From Bryobacteraceae bacterium (GTDB lineage: Bacteria; Acidobacteriota; Terriglobia; Bryobacterales; Bryobacteraceae): a stretch of DNA of 32,827 nt. The notes under the pieces were generated by a model that worked only from the letters and a program-made list of their open reading frames with translations, was not told the DNA's origin and searched no databases. Position numbers and translations under genes: made by a program. Each line of letters opens with the position of its first letter. The first letter of the stretch is position 1. Positions 14,021 to 21,468 of the stretch are shown one piece after another. The stretch is from positions 1-32,827 of the forward strand of contig JADGNR010000008.1 of NCBI GenBank assembly GCA_017883415.1, in the 5' to 3' direction.

Positions 14021-16651
14021 ATGTCCTGGAGCCATCGTTTCTGCAACCTGTTTCGCCGCCGGAAGGTGGACGCCGAAGCCCAGGAGGAGCTGCAGTTCCA
14101 CTTCGTGGCCCGCCTGGAGGAGAACCTCGCTCAAGGCATGTCCCCCGAGGACGCCCGCCGCGCGGCCGCCCGCCAGCTCGGCGGCGCGCTGCAAGCCGGC
14201 GAAAAAGCGCGCGACGCCGACCTGCTCCTCTGGCTCGACACGCTGGCCGGCGACATCCGCTACGGCTTCCGCAACCTCCTGGCCTATCGCGGCATCACCG
14301 CCATCGCCGTGCTCTCGCTCGCCTTGGGCATCGGCGCCAACACCGCCATCTTCAGCGCCATCCGCGCCGTCCTCCTCCGCCCGCTGCCTTATCGGGACCC
14401 GGGACGCCTGGCCATGCTCTGGCTCGACAACCGCCGCCTCGGCCTGCACAACGACCTCACCAGCTATCCCAACTATCTCGACTGGAAGAACAGTCGCGTC
14501 TTCGAAGACATGGCCGCCTTCGTCCCCACCGATGTCATCCTCACGGGCTTCGAGGAACCGGCGCGCGTGGCTGCGGTGCTGGCCGACTGGAACCTCCTCC
14601 CGGTGCTGGGTGTTTCCCCCGCGCTGGGGCGGAATTTCACAGCCGCGGAGACCGAGCCCAATCGAAACCGCGTGGTGATTCTGAGCCACGGATTGTGGCA
14701 GCGGCAATTCGGCGCCGACCGCCACGTCCTGGGCAAGTCCGTCGAGATCAATGGCACGCCGTCTCAGATCGTGGGCGTAATGCCCGCCGGATTTGCGTTT
14801 CCCGACAAAGACGCGCAGATGTGGATGCCGCTGGCGCTCAGCCCCCGTGCCCGGGCCAATCGCAACGGGTTTTTTCTGAGCGTCATCGGCCGTTGGAATC
14901 CAGGCGTCACCAGGGAACGGGCGCGCGCGGAAATGTCCGCCATCGGCGCCCGCCTGGAAACGCAGTTCCCCGATTCCAACAAAGGATACGGCGTGTGGGT
15001 GGTGCCGCTGCTGGAGCAGGTGGTAGGCACCATGCGCCAGGCCCTCTATGTGCTTCTGGGGGCGGTGGCCTTCGTGCTGCTCATCGCCTGCGTCAACGTG
15101 GCCAACCTGTTCCTGGGACGCGGCGCGGCCCGCAGCCGCGAGATCGCCGTCCGTGCCGCCCTCGGCGCCGGCCGCCGCCGATTAGTCCGCCAACTCCTGA
15201 CCGAAAGCGCCGTCCTGTCCCTCCTCGCCGGCGGACTCGGATTGGCGATGGCCTATGGCGGCCTGCGCGGGCTGGTGCTGCTCGCCCCCAAGGACCTGCC
15301 GCGCCTCGACGAGATCTCCATCGATGGCGCCGTCCTCTCCTTCACGCTCGGCGTCTCTTTGCTGGCCGGCATCCTCTTCGGAATCCTGCCCGCCTTCCGC
15401 ATCTCCCGCGTCGATCTGAACGAATCTTTGCGCGAAGGGGGACGCGGCATGGCCGGCGGCCGGCGCGCCCGCCTGCTTCGATCCGCGCTGACCGTGGCCG
15501 AGGTGGCCTTCTCTATGATTCTCCTCACCGGCGCCGGCCTCATGATGCGCAGCCTGCTCAACCTGCGTGCCATCCACCCTGGATTTCGCACCGAGAACAT
15601 GCTCACCTGGCGCATCTCGCCGCCGCGCACGAAGTACCGCACCGGTCCCGAGATCGCCGCTTTCTATTCCGCCCTGCTCGAGCGCATACGCGCCCTTCCC
15701 AACGTGCGGGGCGCCTCGGCCACCACCGATATCTTTCTTTCCGAAACGCCCAACTCCGGCAGTTTCTCGGTGGAAGGCCACCCCGATCCGCCGCCCGAAC
15801 AGCAGATCGAAGCCACCACCGACCGCATCAGCCCGGAATATTTCCGGACCATGGAAGTGCGCCTCGTCGCCGGCCGCTTCTTCGACCAGCACGACAGCGC
15901 GGAGACGACTCCGGTGGCGATCGTCAACGAGACCATGGCGCGCCGCTTCTGGCCCGGGGAAGACGCCGTGGGCAAGCGCTTCAAGTTCGGCGACGCCGCT
16001 TCGCCGGACCCCTGGCTCACGGTGGCCGGCATCGCCGCCGATATGCGGCGCCAGGGCATGGACAAGCCGGCCCGCTGCGAGACTTTCCAGCCTATGGCGC
16101 AGCGGCCCGCCTCCGGCATGACCGTGGTCGTTCGCACCGCATCGGACCCCGCCCGGGCCGCCGGCCCGGTGCGCGACGCCGCCCGTGCGCTCGAACCCCA
16201 CGCGGTTTTCTTCGCGCGCTCCACCATCGCCGAGCAGATTGGCGATTCGCTCTCCCAGCGCCGCTTCGAGACGCTCCTGCTGGGCCTGTTCTCCCTGCTC
16301 GCGCTGGTGCTCGCCGCCGTCGGCATCTACGGAGTGGTGTACCAGTCCGTCGCGCAGCGCACCAACGAAATCGGCATCCGGGTGGCGCTGGGCGCGCAAA
16401 AGGCCAGCCTGCTGCGCATGGTTGCCGGTGAGGCCCTGACCCTGGTTGGACTGGGCGCCATCGCAGGCAGCCTCGCCGCCTTCGCCATCTCGCGCACCCT
16501 CTCCAGCTTCCTCTACGCCGTCACCGCGGCCGACCCGCTGACCTACGCCGCCATGATCGCCCTTCTCGCCGTAGCCGCCGCCTTTGCCAGCCTGATCCCC
16601 GCGCGCCGCGCCACATCGGTGGACCCAGTCCACGCGTTGCGCTATCAGTAA
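14021..16651 (+). CDS. ADOP-family duplicated ABC-type permease (MacB/FtsX-like)
   Basis: An 876-residue 'acidobacterial duplicated orphan permease'. Residues about 1-75 are the cytoplasmic prefix domain (VDAEAQEELQFHFVARLEEN, SPEDARRAAARQLGG). A first membrane helix (about 90-112, ending GIGANTAIFSAI) leads into a MacB-like periplasmic domain and an FtsX three-helix domain (about 335-470). The whole unit is then repeated: second helix about 485-505, periplasmic domain to about 715, FtsX domain about 740-870. No ATPase gene is adjacent, hence 'orphan'. By family analogy it may be a mechanotransmission or extrusion component, but the substrate is unknown. A strong GGAAGGGAG precedes the ATG. 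It is cotranscribed with the PadR gene. Confidence 0.95.
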   Translation: MSWSHRFCNLFRRRKVDAEAQEELQFHFVARLEENLAQGMSPEDARRAAARQLGGALQAGEKARDADLLLWLDTLAGDIRYGFRNLLAYRGITAIAVLSLALGIGANTAIFSAIRAVLLRPLPYRDPGRLAMLWLDNRRLGLHNDLTSYPNYLDWKNSRVFEDMAAFVPTDVILTGFEEPARVAAVLADWNLLPVLGVSPALGRNFTAAETEPNRNRVVILSHGLWQRQFGADRHVLGKSVEINGTPSQIVGVMPAGFAFPDKDAQMWMPLALSPRARANRNGFFLSVIGRWNPGVTRERARAEMSAIGARLETQFPDSNKGYGVWVVPLLEQVVGTMRQALYVLLGAVAFVLLIACVNVANLFLGRGAARSREIAVRAALGAGRRRLVRQLLTESAVLSLLAGGLGLAMAYGGLRGLVLLAPKDLPRLDEISIDGAVLSFTLGVSLLAGILFGILPAFRISRVDLNESLREGGRGMAGGRRARLLRSALTVAEVAFSMILLTGAGLMMRSLLNLRAIHPGFRTENMLTWRISPPRTKYRTGPEIAAFYSALLERIRALPNVRGASATTDIFLSETPNSGSFSVEGHPDPPPEQQIEATTDRISPEYFRTMEVRLVAGRFFDQHDSAETTPVAIVNETMARRFWPGEDAVGKRFKFGDAASPDPWLTVAGIAADMRRQGMDKPARCETFQPMAQRPASGMTVVVRTASDPARAAGPVRDAARALEPHAVFFARSTIAEQIGDSLSQRRFETLLLGLFSLLALVLAAVGIYGVVYQSVAQRTNEIGIRVALGAQKASLLRMVAGEALTLVGLGAIAGSLAAFAISRTLSSFLYAVTAADPLTYAAMIALLAVAAAFASLIPARRATSVDPVHALRYQ

Positions 16652-16757
16652 CCCCTCACGCGGGACGCCGACGGCAGGCCGTGCCCCAGGGAGTGCCAGC
16701 CAGGTCTCCGGCCGGGCTCGGCGAGCGGCGTCTGCCCCGCCAAATGCGATCCGCGGC

Positions 16758-17489
16758 TCACCCCATTCTCTCGCGGTCGTGGCTGGGATCGGGGGCCGCG
16801 CGCGTCATCCCTCGGCGCGCTATGGCGGCCCCGGAGGCGGCCCCGTGGTGGGGTGGGTTAGCAGCGTATCTGGCGCGGCGGGCGAAGCTCGCCCGGCCCA
16901 GTTCTCCAAAGCGTGCCTTGGCACGGGACTTAATGAGGCGGAACTGGGTTTGCGTGAGATCCATCTCCCGGCAGATCTCGCCCGGCGCCTGTTCCTCAAG
17001 ATAAAAACGGACCAGCACCTCCCTCTCCCGCTGGTGCAGGCTCTGCAGGATGCGCAGGGCGAGTTCCTGGCGCTGCCGTTGGATGATCCGGCGTTCGGGG
17101 TCGAGCTGGTGGTCCGACATGTCCCTTTCAAATTCGAGACTGCCCTGGCGGCGGCGCTGCTCGACCACGTGATCGATATGCCCGGCCACCTGGCGCCGGA
17201 TGATGGTGCGCACGTAGCCCATGAGGCGCTCGGGATCCCGCAGTTCGCCGTTGCGGATGGATTGGGTGATGATCACATACACATCGTGGATCGTATCGTC
17301 AAGATCCTGGGGACCAAGCTGGCGGCACAAATAAAAACGGACGCCCCGGGAAAAGACCCGATACAGTTCCTCCATGCCGGACGGATCTCCGGCTCGAATT
17401 CGTTCGACGAGGCCGGACCAGGACGGATCCGTGGAGCGGTCGCCGGACGGCACGTCCGGTTCCGCTCGCAAAGCAAGCGCGTTCATCAT
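16758..17489 (-). CDS. ECF-type (sigma-70 family) sigma factor
   Basis: About 243 residues with sigma region 2 (EELYRVFSRGVRFYLCRQLG, DLDDTIHDVYVIITQSI, PERLMGYVRTIIRRQVAGHI) and region 4 (QREREVLVRFYLEEQAPGEI followed by CREMDLTQTQFRLIKSRAKA). A tail of about 40 basic, low-complexity residues after region 4 is unusual. No anti-sigma gene is next to it. Start options are TTG at 17498 (GAGG 10 bases upstream) and ATG at 17489 or 17486. I list the first ATG, but the TTG would add three residues and cannot be excluded. A possible promoter lies far upstream at 17831-17859, implying a leader of over 300 bases. It is convergent with the permease gene. Confidence 0.88.
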   Translation of the reverse strand: MMNALALRAEPDVPSGDRSTDPSWSGLVERIRAGDPSGMEELYRVFSRGVRFYLCRQLGPQDLDDTIHDVYVIITQSIRNGELRDPERLMGYVRTIIRRQVAGHIDHVVEQRRRQGSLEFERDMSDHQLDPERRIIQRQRQELALRILQSLHQREREVLVRFYLEEQAPGEICREMDLTQTQFRLIKSRAKARFGELGRASFARRARYAANPPHHGAASGAAIARRGMTRAAPDPSHDRERMG

Positions 17490-17780
17490 CGTTACCAACC
17501 ACGAACAACCTCACCAAAAGGCCCAAATAGCAGGGTGGCGCGGCACGCCGGCAATCACTGCCAGGTGCGCCCGCGATACGTTTGTTTGGGATGGGCGCCG
17601 CGGCTTCGCGGAAACAGATCACCGCTTTCCACGCAACAGGGCAGGCACAGGCTTCCCGCGTGCGGCCCTTTCCTCTCTGAAGAAGCGGGACGCCGGGTAC
17701 GGACCTAGCCGCCGTACCGGCAAACACAAATAAAAGACAACAGGCCTGCATTTCGGCCGTGTTCCAATAATCCAATTCGG

Positions 17781-17819
17781 TTCAGTCTGGAATACAGCTT
17801 AGAAACGCTGAGAACTGAA
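17781..17819. promoter_or_regulatory. Nested stem-loop in the sigma-factor leader
   Basis: TTCAGT (17781-17786) pairs with ACTGAA (17814-17819), and inside them CAGC (17795-17798) pairs with GCTG (17807-17810). It would fall near the 5' end of a leftward transcript from the promoter candidate at 17831-17859. Stability is moderate and a function is not established. Confidence 0.3.
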
Positions 17820-17830
17820 GATTAGACTTT

Positions 17831-17859
17831 TATATTTCTTCAAGAATATACGTTCGCAA
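17831..17859 (-). promoter_or_regulatory. Promoter candidate for the sigma factor
   Basis: On the minus strand TTGCGA (17854-17859) and AATATA (17831-17836) are separated by exactly 17 bases, in AT-rich DNA. Transcription would run left toward the ECF gene with a leader of about 335 bases. Confidence 0.4.
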
Positions 17860-17906
17860 GAGTATTCCTAAAAAAAATAATACATCTTTTATTTTAATTA
17901 ATACTT

Positions 17907-17921
17907 CCCCCCAAATAGGGG
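17907..17921. promoter_or_regulatory. C/G-run palindrome, possible activator site
   Basis: Read leftward the site is TTACCCC-TATTT-GGGGGGAA. The CCCC/GGGG half-sites with a 5-base AT centre lie about 50 bases upstream of the promoter candidate's -35. Position and form resemble sites of LuxR/NarL-type response regulators, but the protein is unknown. Confidence 0.35.
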
Positions 17922-18312
17922 TAATGCGGGAATTTTAATGGGGGAATACGGAGGTAACTTAACAAACTGTCGATCCAAAATACTCCAAAGGATAACAATA
18001 ATTGCGTATGTCGCACCGAGCCGCCTCACCCCACCCTGCTGGCGCCTCCTTCCGGCCCGGCGAGCGACGGCACATGGGCCCTGATCGAGGGCGCGACCTG
18101 GCCGCTTCCGCCAACGCGTGCAGGGGAGGGACAAAGGTCGCCGTGCGTCGCGCGGCATCCGAGAAATGCCGGCCAGCGGAGTGCGGTGCGGGAAGCGCGG
18201 CGCCGGGGCGGCCTGCTTGGGCCGCTTGCGGAGTGGCAGCAGGCAGACCGGGAAGGGGAGGCGCCGGCGGCGGAATCGGGTTTCTGGCCCAACGGAACGG
18301 GCAGCAGGCATA

Positions 18313-19167
18313 ATGGAGAGAATGACGCCTGAGACGATTCCCGAAACCACATTGCCTGCGGTCCCGCTGACGGTCGAGGGTGCGAGCGTGCTGCACCAGA
18401 TGATGCGTTTCCGCTGGCCCGCCTGGCGCGCGCTTCCGGCCGAGGCCCGCTCGCAGATCCTGGAAGAGGCCGCGAGCGTGCTCGCAATCCTGGAGAAGCC
18501 GGCCGACGGACGCCAGAGCGCGGTGTACTCCCTCCTCGGGCATAAGGGCGATCTGCTGCTGGTGCATTTCCGCCGCAGCTTCGAGGAGCTCAACCAGGCC
18601 CAACGCCGCCTGGCGCGGCTGCGGCTCAGCGATTACCTGGAGCCCACGACTTCCTATCTTTCGGTGATCGAGCTGGGCCTCTACGAATCCACCTCCAAGG
18701 TTTACCAGGAACTCGCCGCCAGGGGCGTGGCGCCGAATTCCGACGCGTGGAAGCAGGAGATCGAAGCCGTGCTCGCCCGCCAGCGGCAGGCCATGGCGCC
18801 GCGCCTCTGGCCGGAGATCCCCGCGGCGAAATATCTCTGCTTCTATCCCATGGACCGGCGGCGCGGCGAAGCGGTCAACTGGTACATGGTGCCCATGGCC
18901 CGCCGGCAGCGCCTGATGCACGAACACGGCCTGGTGGGACGCCGCTACGCGGGCGAAGTGCGCCAGATCATCACCGGCTCGATCGGCTTCGACGATTGGG
19001 AGTGGGGCGTCGACCTGTTCGCCGACGACCCGCTGGTCTTCAAGAAGCTCATCTACGAAATGCGCTTCGACGAGGTCAGCGCCATGTACGCGCTGTTCGG
19101 CACGTTCTACGTGGGCCTGCGCGTTCCGGCCGCGGAGCTGGGCGGAATCCTCGGGCTAACGGCCTGA
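18313..19167 (+). CDS. hemQ: Coproheme decarboxylase (HemQ/ChdC, chlorite dismutase superfamily)
   Basis: A 284-residue chlorite-dismutase-fold protein that oxidatively decarboxylates coproheme III to heme b, the last step of the coproporphyrin-dependent heme pathway. The signature is in the second half: CFYPMDRRRGEAVNWYMVPM with the catalytic tyrosine (Tyr191 in NWYM), then RRQRLMHEHGLVGRRYAGEV with the proximal heme ligand His205. ITGSIGFDDWEWGVDLF and FKKLIYEMRFDEVSAMYALF complete it. The N-terminus is somewhat longer than in Firmicutes proteins. I start at ATG 18313; ATG 18322 is an alternative. An in-frame extension back to 18118 is basic and low-complexity and was rejected. Confidence 0.93.
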   Translation: MERMTPETIPETTLPAVPLTVEGASVLHQMMRFRWPAWRALPAEARSQILEEAASVLAILEKPADGRQSAVYSLLGHKGDLLLVHFRRSFEELNQAQRRLARLRLSDYLEPTTSYLSVIELGLYESTSKVYQELAARGVAPNSDAWKQEIEAVLARQRQAMAPRLWPEIPAAKYLCFYPMDRRRGEAVNWYMVPMARRQRLMHEHGLVGRRYAGEVRQIITGSIGFDDWEWGVDLFADDPLVFKKLIYEMRFDEVSAMYALFGTFYVGLRVPAAELGGILGLTA

Positions 19168-19180
19168 CCGCCGCCGCGCT

Positions 19181-19402
19181 TCACGGACGACCCTGGTATT
19201 CGAGTACGTCCCTGGTTTCCGCGTTCAAATGGCCGGAGTTGGCGTTGATGATCCTGGCATCCTTGGCTTCCTTCCTGGCCTTTTCAAGCCGCGCGATGTA
19301 AGCTCGGCTCGCTCGTTCCAGGAACGCGGATCGGTTCGAGTCCAACCGGTCGATGCGCCTCAGAAGGTCGCTCGGGAGTGTGATCGAAATCTTGACACGC
19401 AT
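19181..19402 (-). CDS. Orphan ribbon-helix-helix (CopG/MazE-like) antitoxin
   Basis: A 73-residue protein with an RHH strand (MRVKISITLPSDLLRRIDRL), the conserved NRSAFLERASRAYIARLEKA helix, and the tail IINANSGHLNAETRDVLEYQ. This pattern is typical of antitoxins paired with a downstream MazF/PemK toxin. The toxin should follow on the same strand, but hemQ (opposite strand) ends only 13 bases beyond the stop, so the toxin is absent. The antitoxin frame is intact. It may be a leftover or a stand-alone repressor or anti-addiction gene. Its upstream DNA is occupied by the dispersed repeat copy 2. Confidence 0.85.
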   Translation of the reverse strand: MRVKISITLPSDLLRRIDRLDSNRSAFLERASRAYIARLEKARKEAKDARIINANSGHLNAETRDVLEYQGRP

Positions 19403-19414
19403 AGGGCACGCGAG

Positions 19415-19546
19415 GCGGATCCCTGGTCCGTGGCCTGGTCCGTGCGGGTCCCCCTGGACCCGCTCTTCGTTTCTCGAAGGATCAGTCCATTGCAATATCG
19501 ACAAGCCGGCCAGGGGGCCGGCTGCGGACCAGGGGGTCCGCCCCAC
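19415..19546. repeat. Palindromic dispersed element, copy 2 (inverted, longer)
   Basis: The core hairpin GCGGGTCC...GGACCCGC (19444-19463) and its flank CTCTTCG..CGAAGGATCAG match the reverse complement of 6011-6093. The right end (19529-19546) is identical to the copy 1 right arm. An insertion of about 30 bases (around 19486-19530) and a decayed left end (19415-19443) separate it from copy 1. It lies between the orphan antitoxin start and the end of the DUF1572 gene. Confidence 0.75.
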
Positions 19547-19556
19547 GAGGAGGCTC

Positions 19557-20078
19557 TTACGGCGTCTGCTCCCCGTGCGCGGCCTGGGTCCGCAGGTGGC
19601 GGTAGAAGCCCAGATCCGAGGCGGTGAGCATCTTGGTGGCAAAAATGACCTGGCCGGCGTGACCGGAGAAGTGCTCCACCACGTGGTAGATCGCTTCCAG
19701 TACCGACATCTCATATTGCTGGATGGTGACCCGCTCGGCCAACTGTTCCCGCGTGACGGCACCGAGCGCCGCCCCAGCCTCCGCCACCACGGCGCGTAGC
19801 CGCGCGGCCAGCTCGGGAATCGGGACGCCGCCGCGCGCCGAGAACTCGCGATCGCGCTGGCGGAAGTCGGGCTCGCCTCCGATGCCCGAGACGATCCATT
19901 GCCGCACGTTGCCGCACAGGTGCAGGACCAGGTTGCCGATGGAGTTTTCGTTTTCGCTCGATCGCGCCCACACCTGCTCCTCGGTCAACTTGCCGAGACA
20001 GGTCTCGATGCGCTCCGCGAGCTGGTGCAGTTTCTTCGCCGAAAAATCGAGAAACAGGCGGTCCAGAGTGTCTTCCAT
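19557..20078 (-). CDS. DUF1572 / DinB-like four-helix protein
   Basis: A 173-residue protein of the DUF1572 group of the DinB superfamily. Typical segments are CLGKLTEEQVWARSSENENS, IGNLVLHLCGNVRQWIVSGI and FRQRDREFSARGG. Metal ligand candidates are His53 (NLVLHLCGN) and the pair His136/His140 (VVEHFSGHAGQ). The reaction is unknown; relatives are often near stress or thiol genes. I chose ATG 20076-20078 because the conserved sequence begins there; the longer frame to 20126 adds an unlikely proline-rich start that would overlap the divergent trmFO. The start is only 34 bases from the trmFO start, so the two promoters must overlap each other or the coding parts. Confidence 0.88.
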   Translation of the reverse strand: MEDTLDRLFLDFSAKKLHQLAERIETCLGKLTEEQVWARSSENENSIGNLVLHLCGNVRQWIVSGIGGEPDFRQRDREFSARGGVPIPELAARLRAVVAEAGAALGAVTREQLAERVTIQQYEMSVLEAIYHVVEHFSGHAGQVIFATKMLTASDLGFYRHLRTQAAHGEQTP

Positions 20079-20112
20079 TCTGAGAGTATATGCTGGAAGA
20101 GCGGACGGCGGC

Positions 20113-21468
20113 TTGCAGGAACCCATTCACATCATCGGCGGCGGCCTGGCGGGGTCGGAAGCGGCGTGGCAGGTCGCGCGGCGGGGATGGCGCGCCGTAC
20201 TGCACGAAATGCGCCCGGCGCGGCCGACGCCCGCCCATCGGACCGATCGTTTGGCCGAGCTGGTATGCAGCAATTCGCTCAAATCCGAGCAGGAATCCAC
20301 CGCGCCCTGGCTGCTCAAGGAAGAGCTGCGGCGGCTGGATTCCCTCCTGCTCGCCTGCGCGCGCACGGCCCGCGTGCCCGGCGGCCATGCGCTCACCGTG
20401 GATCGCGACGTGTTCTCCGGAGAAGTCTCGAATGCCATCGCACGCGAGCCGCTGATCGACCTGCGGCGCGAGGAAGTGACCGCGCTTCCCGCGGACGCCA
20501 TCGTCATCATCGCCACCGGGCCGCTCACCAGCGATGCCCTGGCCGAAGAGATCGCGCGGGTCACCGGGGCCGGCCGGCTGTATTTCTACGACAGCATCAG
20601 CCCCATCGTGGACGCCGACACGGTGGACCGGAACATTGCGTTCCGGGCTTCGCGCTACGGCAAATCGACCGATGGCACCGACGATTACCTCAACTGCCCG
20701 TTCGACCGCGAACCGTACGAGCGCTTCGTCGACGAGCTGCTGAAGGCGCAGTCCGTTCCGGCGCACATCGCGGAAGACCGGACGCCTTACTTCGAGGCCT
20801 GCCTGCCCATTGAGGAGCTGGCCCGCCGCGGCCGGGAGACGCTGCGCTTCGGTCCCATGAAGCCCGTGGGCCTGACCGATCCACGCACCGGCAGGCGGCC
20901 CTACGCCGTGGTCCAGCTTCGCCAGGAAAACCTGCGGGCGGAGAGCTACAACCTGGTGGGCTTCCAGAACCATCTGAAGTTCGGCGAGCAGGCGCGGATT
21001 CTGCGCATGATCCCTGGCCTGGAAAACGCGGAGTTCCTGCGGTTCGGCCAGATCCATCGCAACACCTACATCAACGCGCCCGCGCTGCTTACCCCGACCC
21101 TGCAACTGCGCGCGCGCCCGGAGGTGCTGTTCGCGGGACAGATTTCGGGCGTGGAAGGCTACGTGGAATCGATCGCCACCGGCCTGGCGGCCGGGATGCA
21201 CGCAGCCACGCTCGCCGCCGGCGGCGTGCCGAAGGCTGTTTCACGTGAAACGGCGGTCGGGTCGCTGTGCCACTACATCTCCGGCGCCGGCGCCGCCGAT
21301 TATCAGCCCGCCAACATCACCTTCGATCTGCTGCCGCAGCTCGACGAAGAGACGCGCCACAAGCTGCGCCGCGACAAGCACGCGCGCCACGCCGAGATCT
21401 GCCGCCGCGCGCTGGCGGCGCTGGCGGAGTATGCAGGGGAACCCGCCCTGCCCCACCACCATGTCTGA
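20113..21468 (+). CDS. trmFO: Folate/FAD-dependent tRNA m5U54 methyltransferase
   Basis: A 451-residue flavoprotein that makes 5-methyluridine at position 54 of tRNA using methylene-tetrahydrofolate and FAD. The dinucleotide-binding start is PIHIIGGGLAGSEAAWQVAR, followed by MRPARPTPAHRTDRLAELVC, SNSLKSEQES, YFYDSISPIVDADT and NHLKFGEQARILRMIPGLEN. YVESIATGLAAGMHAA and YQPANITFDLLPQL complete the family pattern. The start is TTG at 20113 because no ATG/GTG lies in frame between the antisense gene and the first strand. It overlaps xerC by 8 bases, a gene order (trmFO-xerC) also known in Bacillus. A parS site lies inside codons about 375-380, replacing the usual proline-containing residues before 'TAxGxL'. 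Confidence 0.95.
   Translation: MQEPIHIIGGGLAGSEAAWQVARRGWRAVLHEMRPARPTPAHRTDRLAELVCSNSLKSEQESTAPWLLKEELRRLDSLLLACARTARVPGGHALTVDRDVFSGEVSNAIAREPLIDLRREEVTALPADAIVIIATGPLTSDALAEEIARVTGAGRLYFYDSISPIVDADTVDRNIAFRASRYGKSTDGTDDYLNCPFDREPYERFVDELLKAQSVPAHIAEDRTPYFEACLPIEELARRGRETLRFGPMKPVGLTDPRTGRRPYAVVQLRQENLRAESYNLVGFQNHLKFGEQARILRMIPGLENAEFLRFGQIHRNTYINAPALLTPTLQLRARPEVLFAGQISGVEGYVESIATGLAAGMHAATLAAGGVPKAVSRETAVGSLCHYISGAGAADYQPANITFDLLPQLDEETRHKLRRDKHARHAEICRRALAALAEYAGEPALPHHHV
21237..21252. promoter_or_regulatory. parS, ParB-binding centromere site (inside trmFO)
   Basis: TGTTTCACGTGAAACG contains the perfect 14-base palindrome GTTTCACGTGAAAC and matches the universal bacterial parS consensus (TGTTTCACGTGAAACA) at 15 of 16 positions. 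It encodes Val-Ser-Arg-Glu-Thr of TrmFO in frame. Such sites load ParB for chromosome segregation and condensin recruitment and mostly lie in the origin region, often within genes. No other copy was seen in this window. Confidence 0.85.

Larger units (their letters stand above)
17490..18312. other. Long non-coding stretch with an AT-rich island
   Basis: More than 800 bases without a credible gene. From about 17740 to 18010 the sequence becomes strongly AT-rich (runs such as AAAAAAATAATAC and TTTTAATTAATAC), in sharp contrast to its surroundings. The parts on either side, 17500-17740 and 18010-18312, return to the GC-rich background and show only shadow frames. The island holds a nested hairpin, a promoter-like sequence and a C/G-run palindrome, listed separately. 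It probably carries regulation for the leftward sigma factor and perhaps for the rightward hemQ. Confidence 0.7.

Noticed and set aside
15182-16633. 483-residue minus-strand frame opposite the ADOP permease
   Set aside because: Gly/His/Arg/Glu-rich shadow with no recognisable domain; the permease explains the region.
17299-17775. Minus-strand frame of 158 residues over the sigma-factor upstream region
   Set aside because: Cys/Arg/Ala-rich composition, overlaps the sigma gene in another frame, and shows no domain.
18118-18312. N-terminal extension of hemQ
   Set aside because: The added 65 residues are Arg/Gly-rich, have no ribosome site and are not part of the HemQ family.
19711-21201. 496-residue minus-strand frame opposite trmFO
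   Set aside because: Shadow frame; trmFO motifs on the plus strand are clear.
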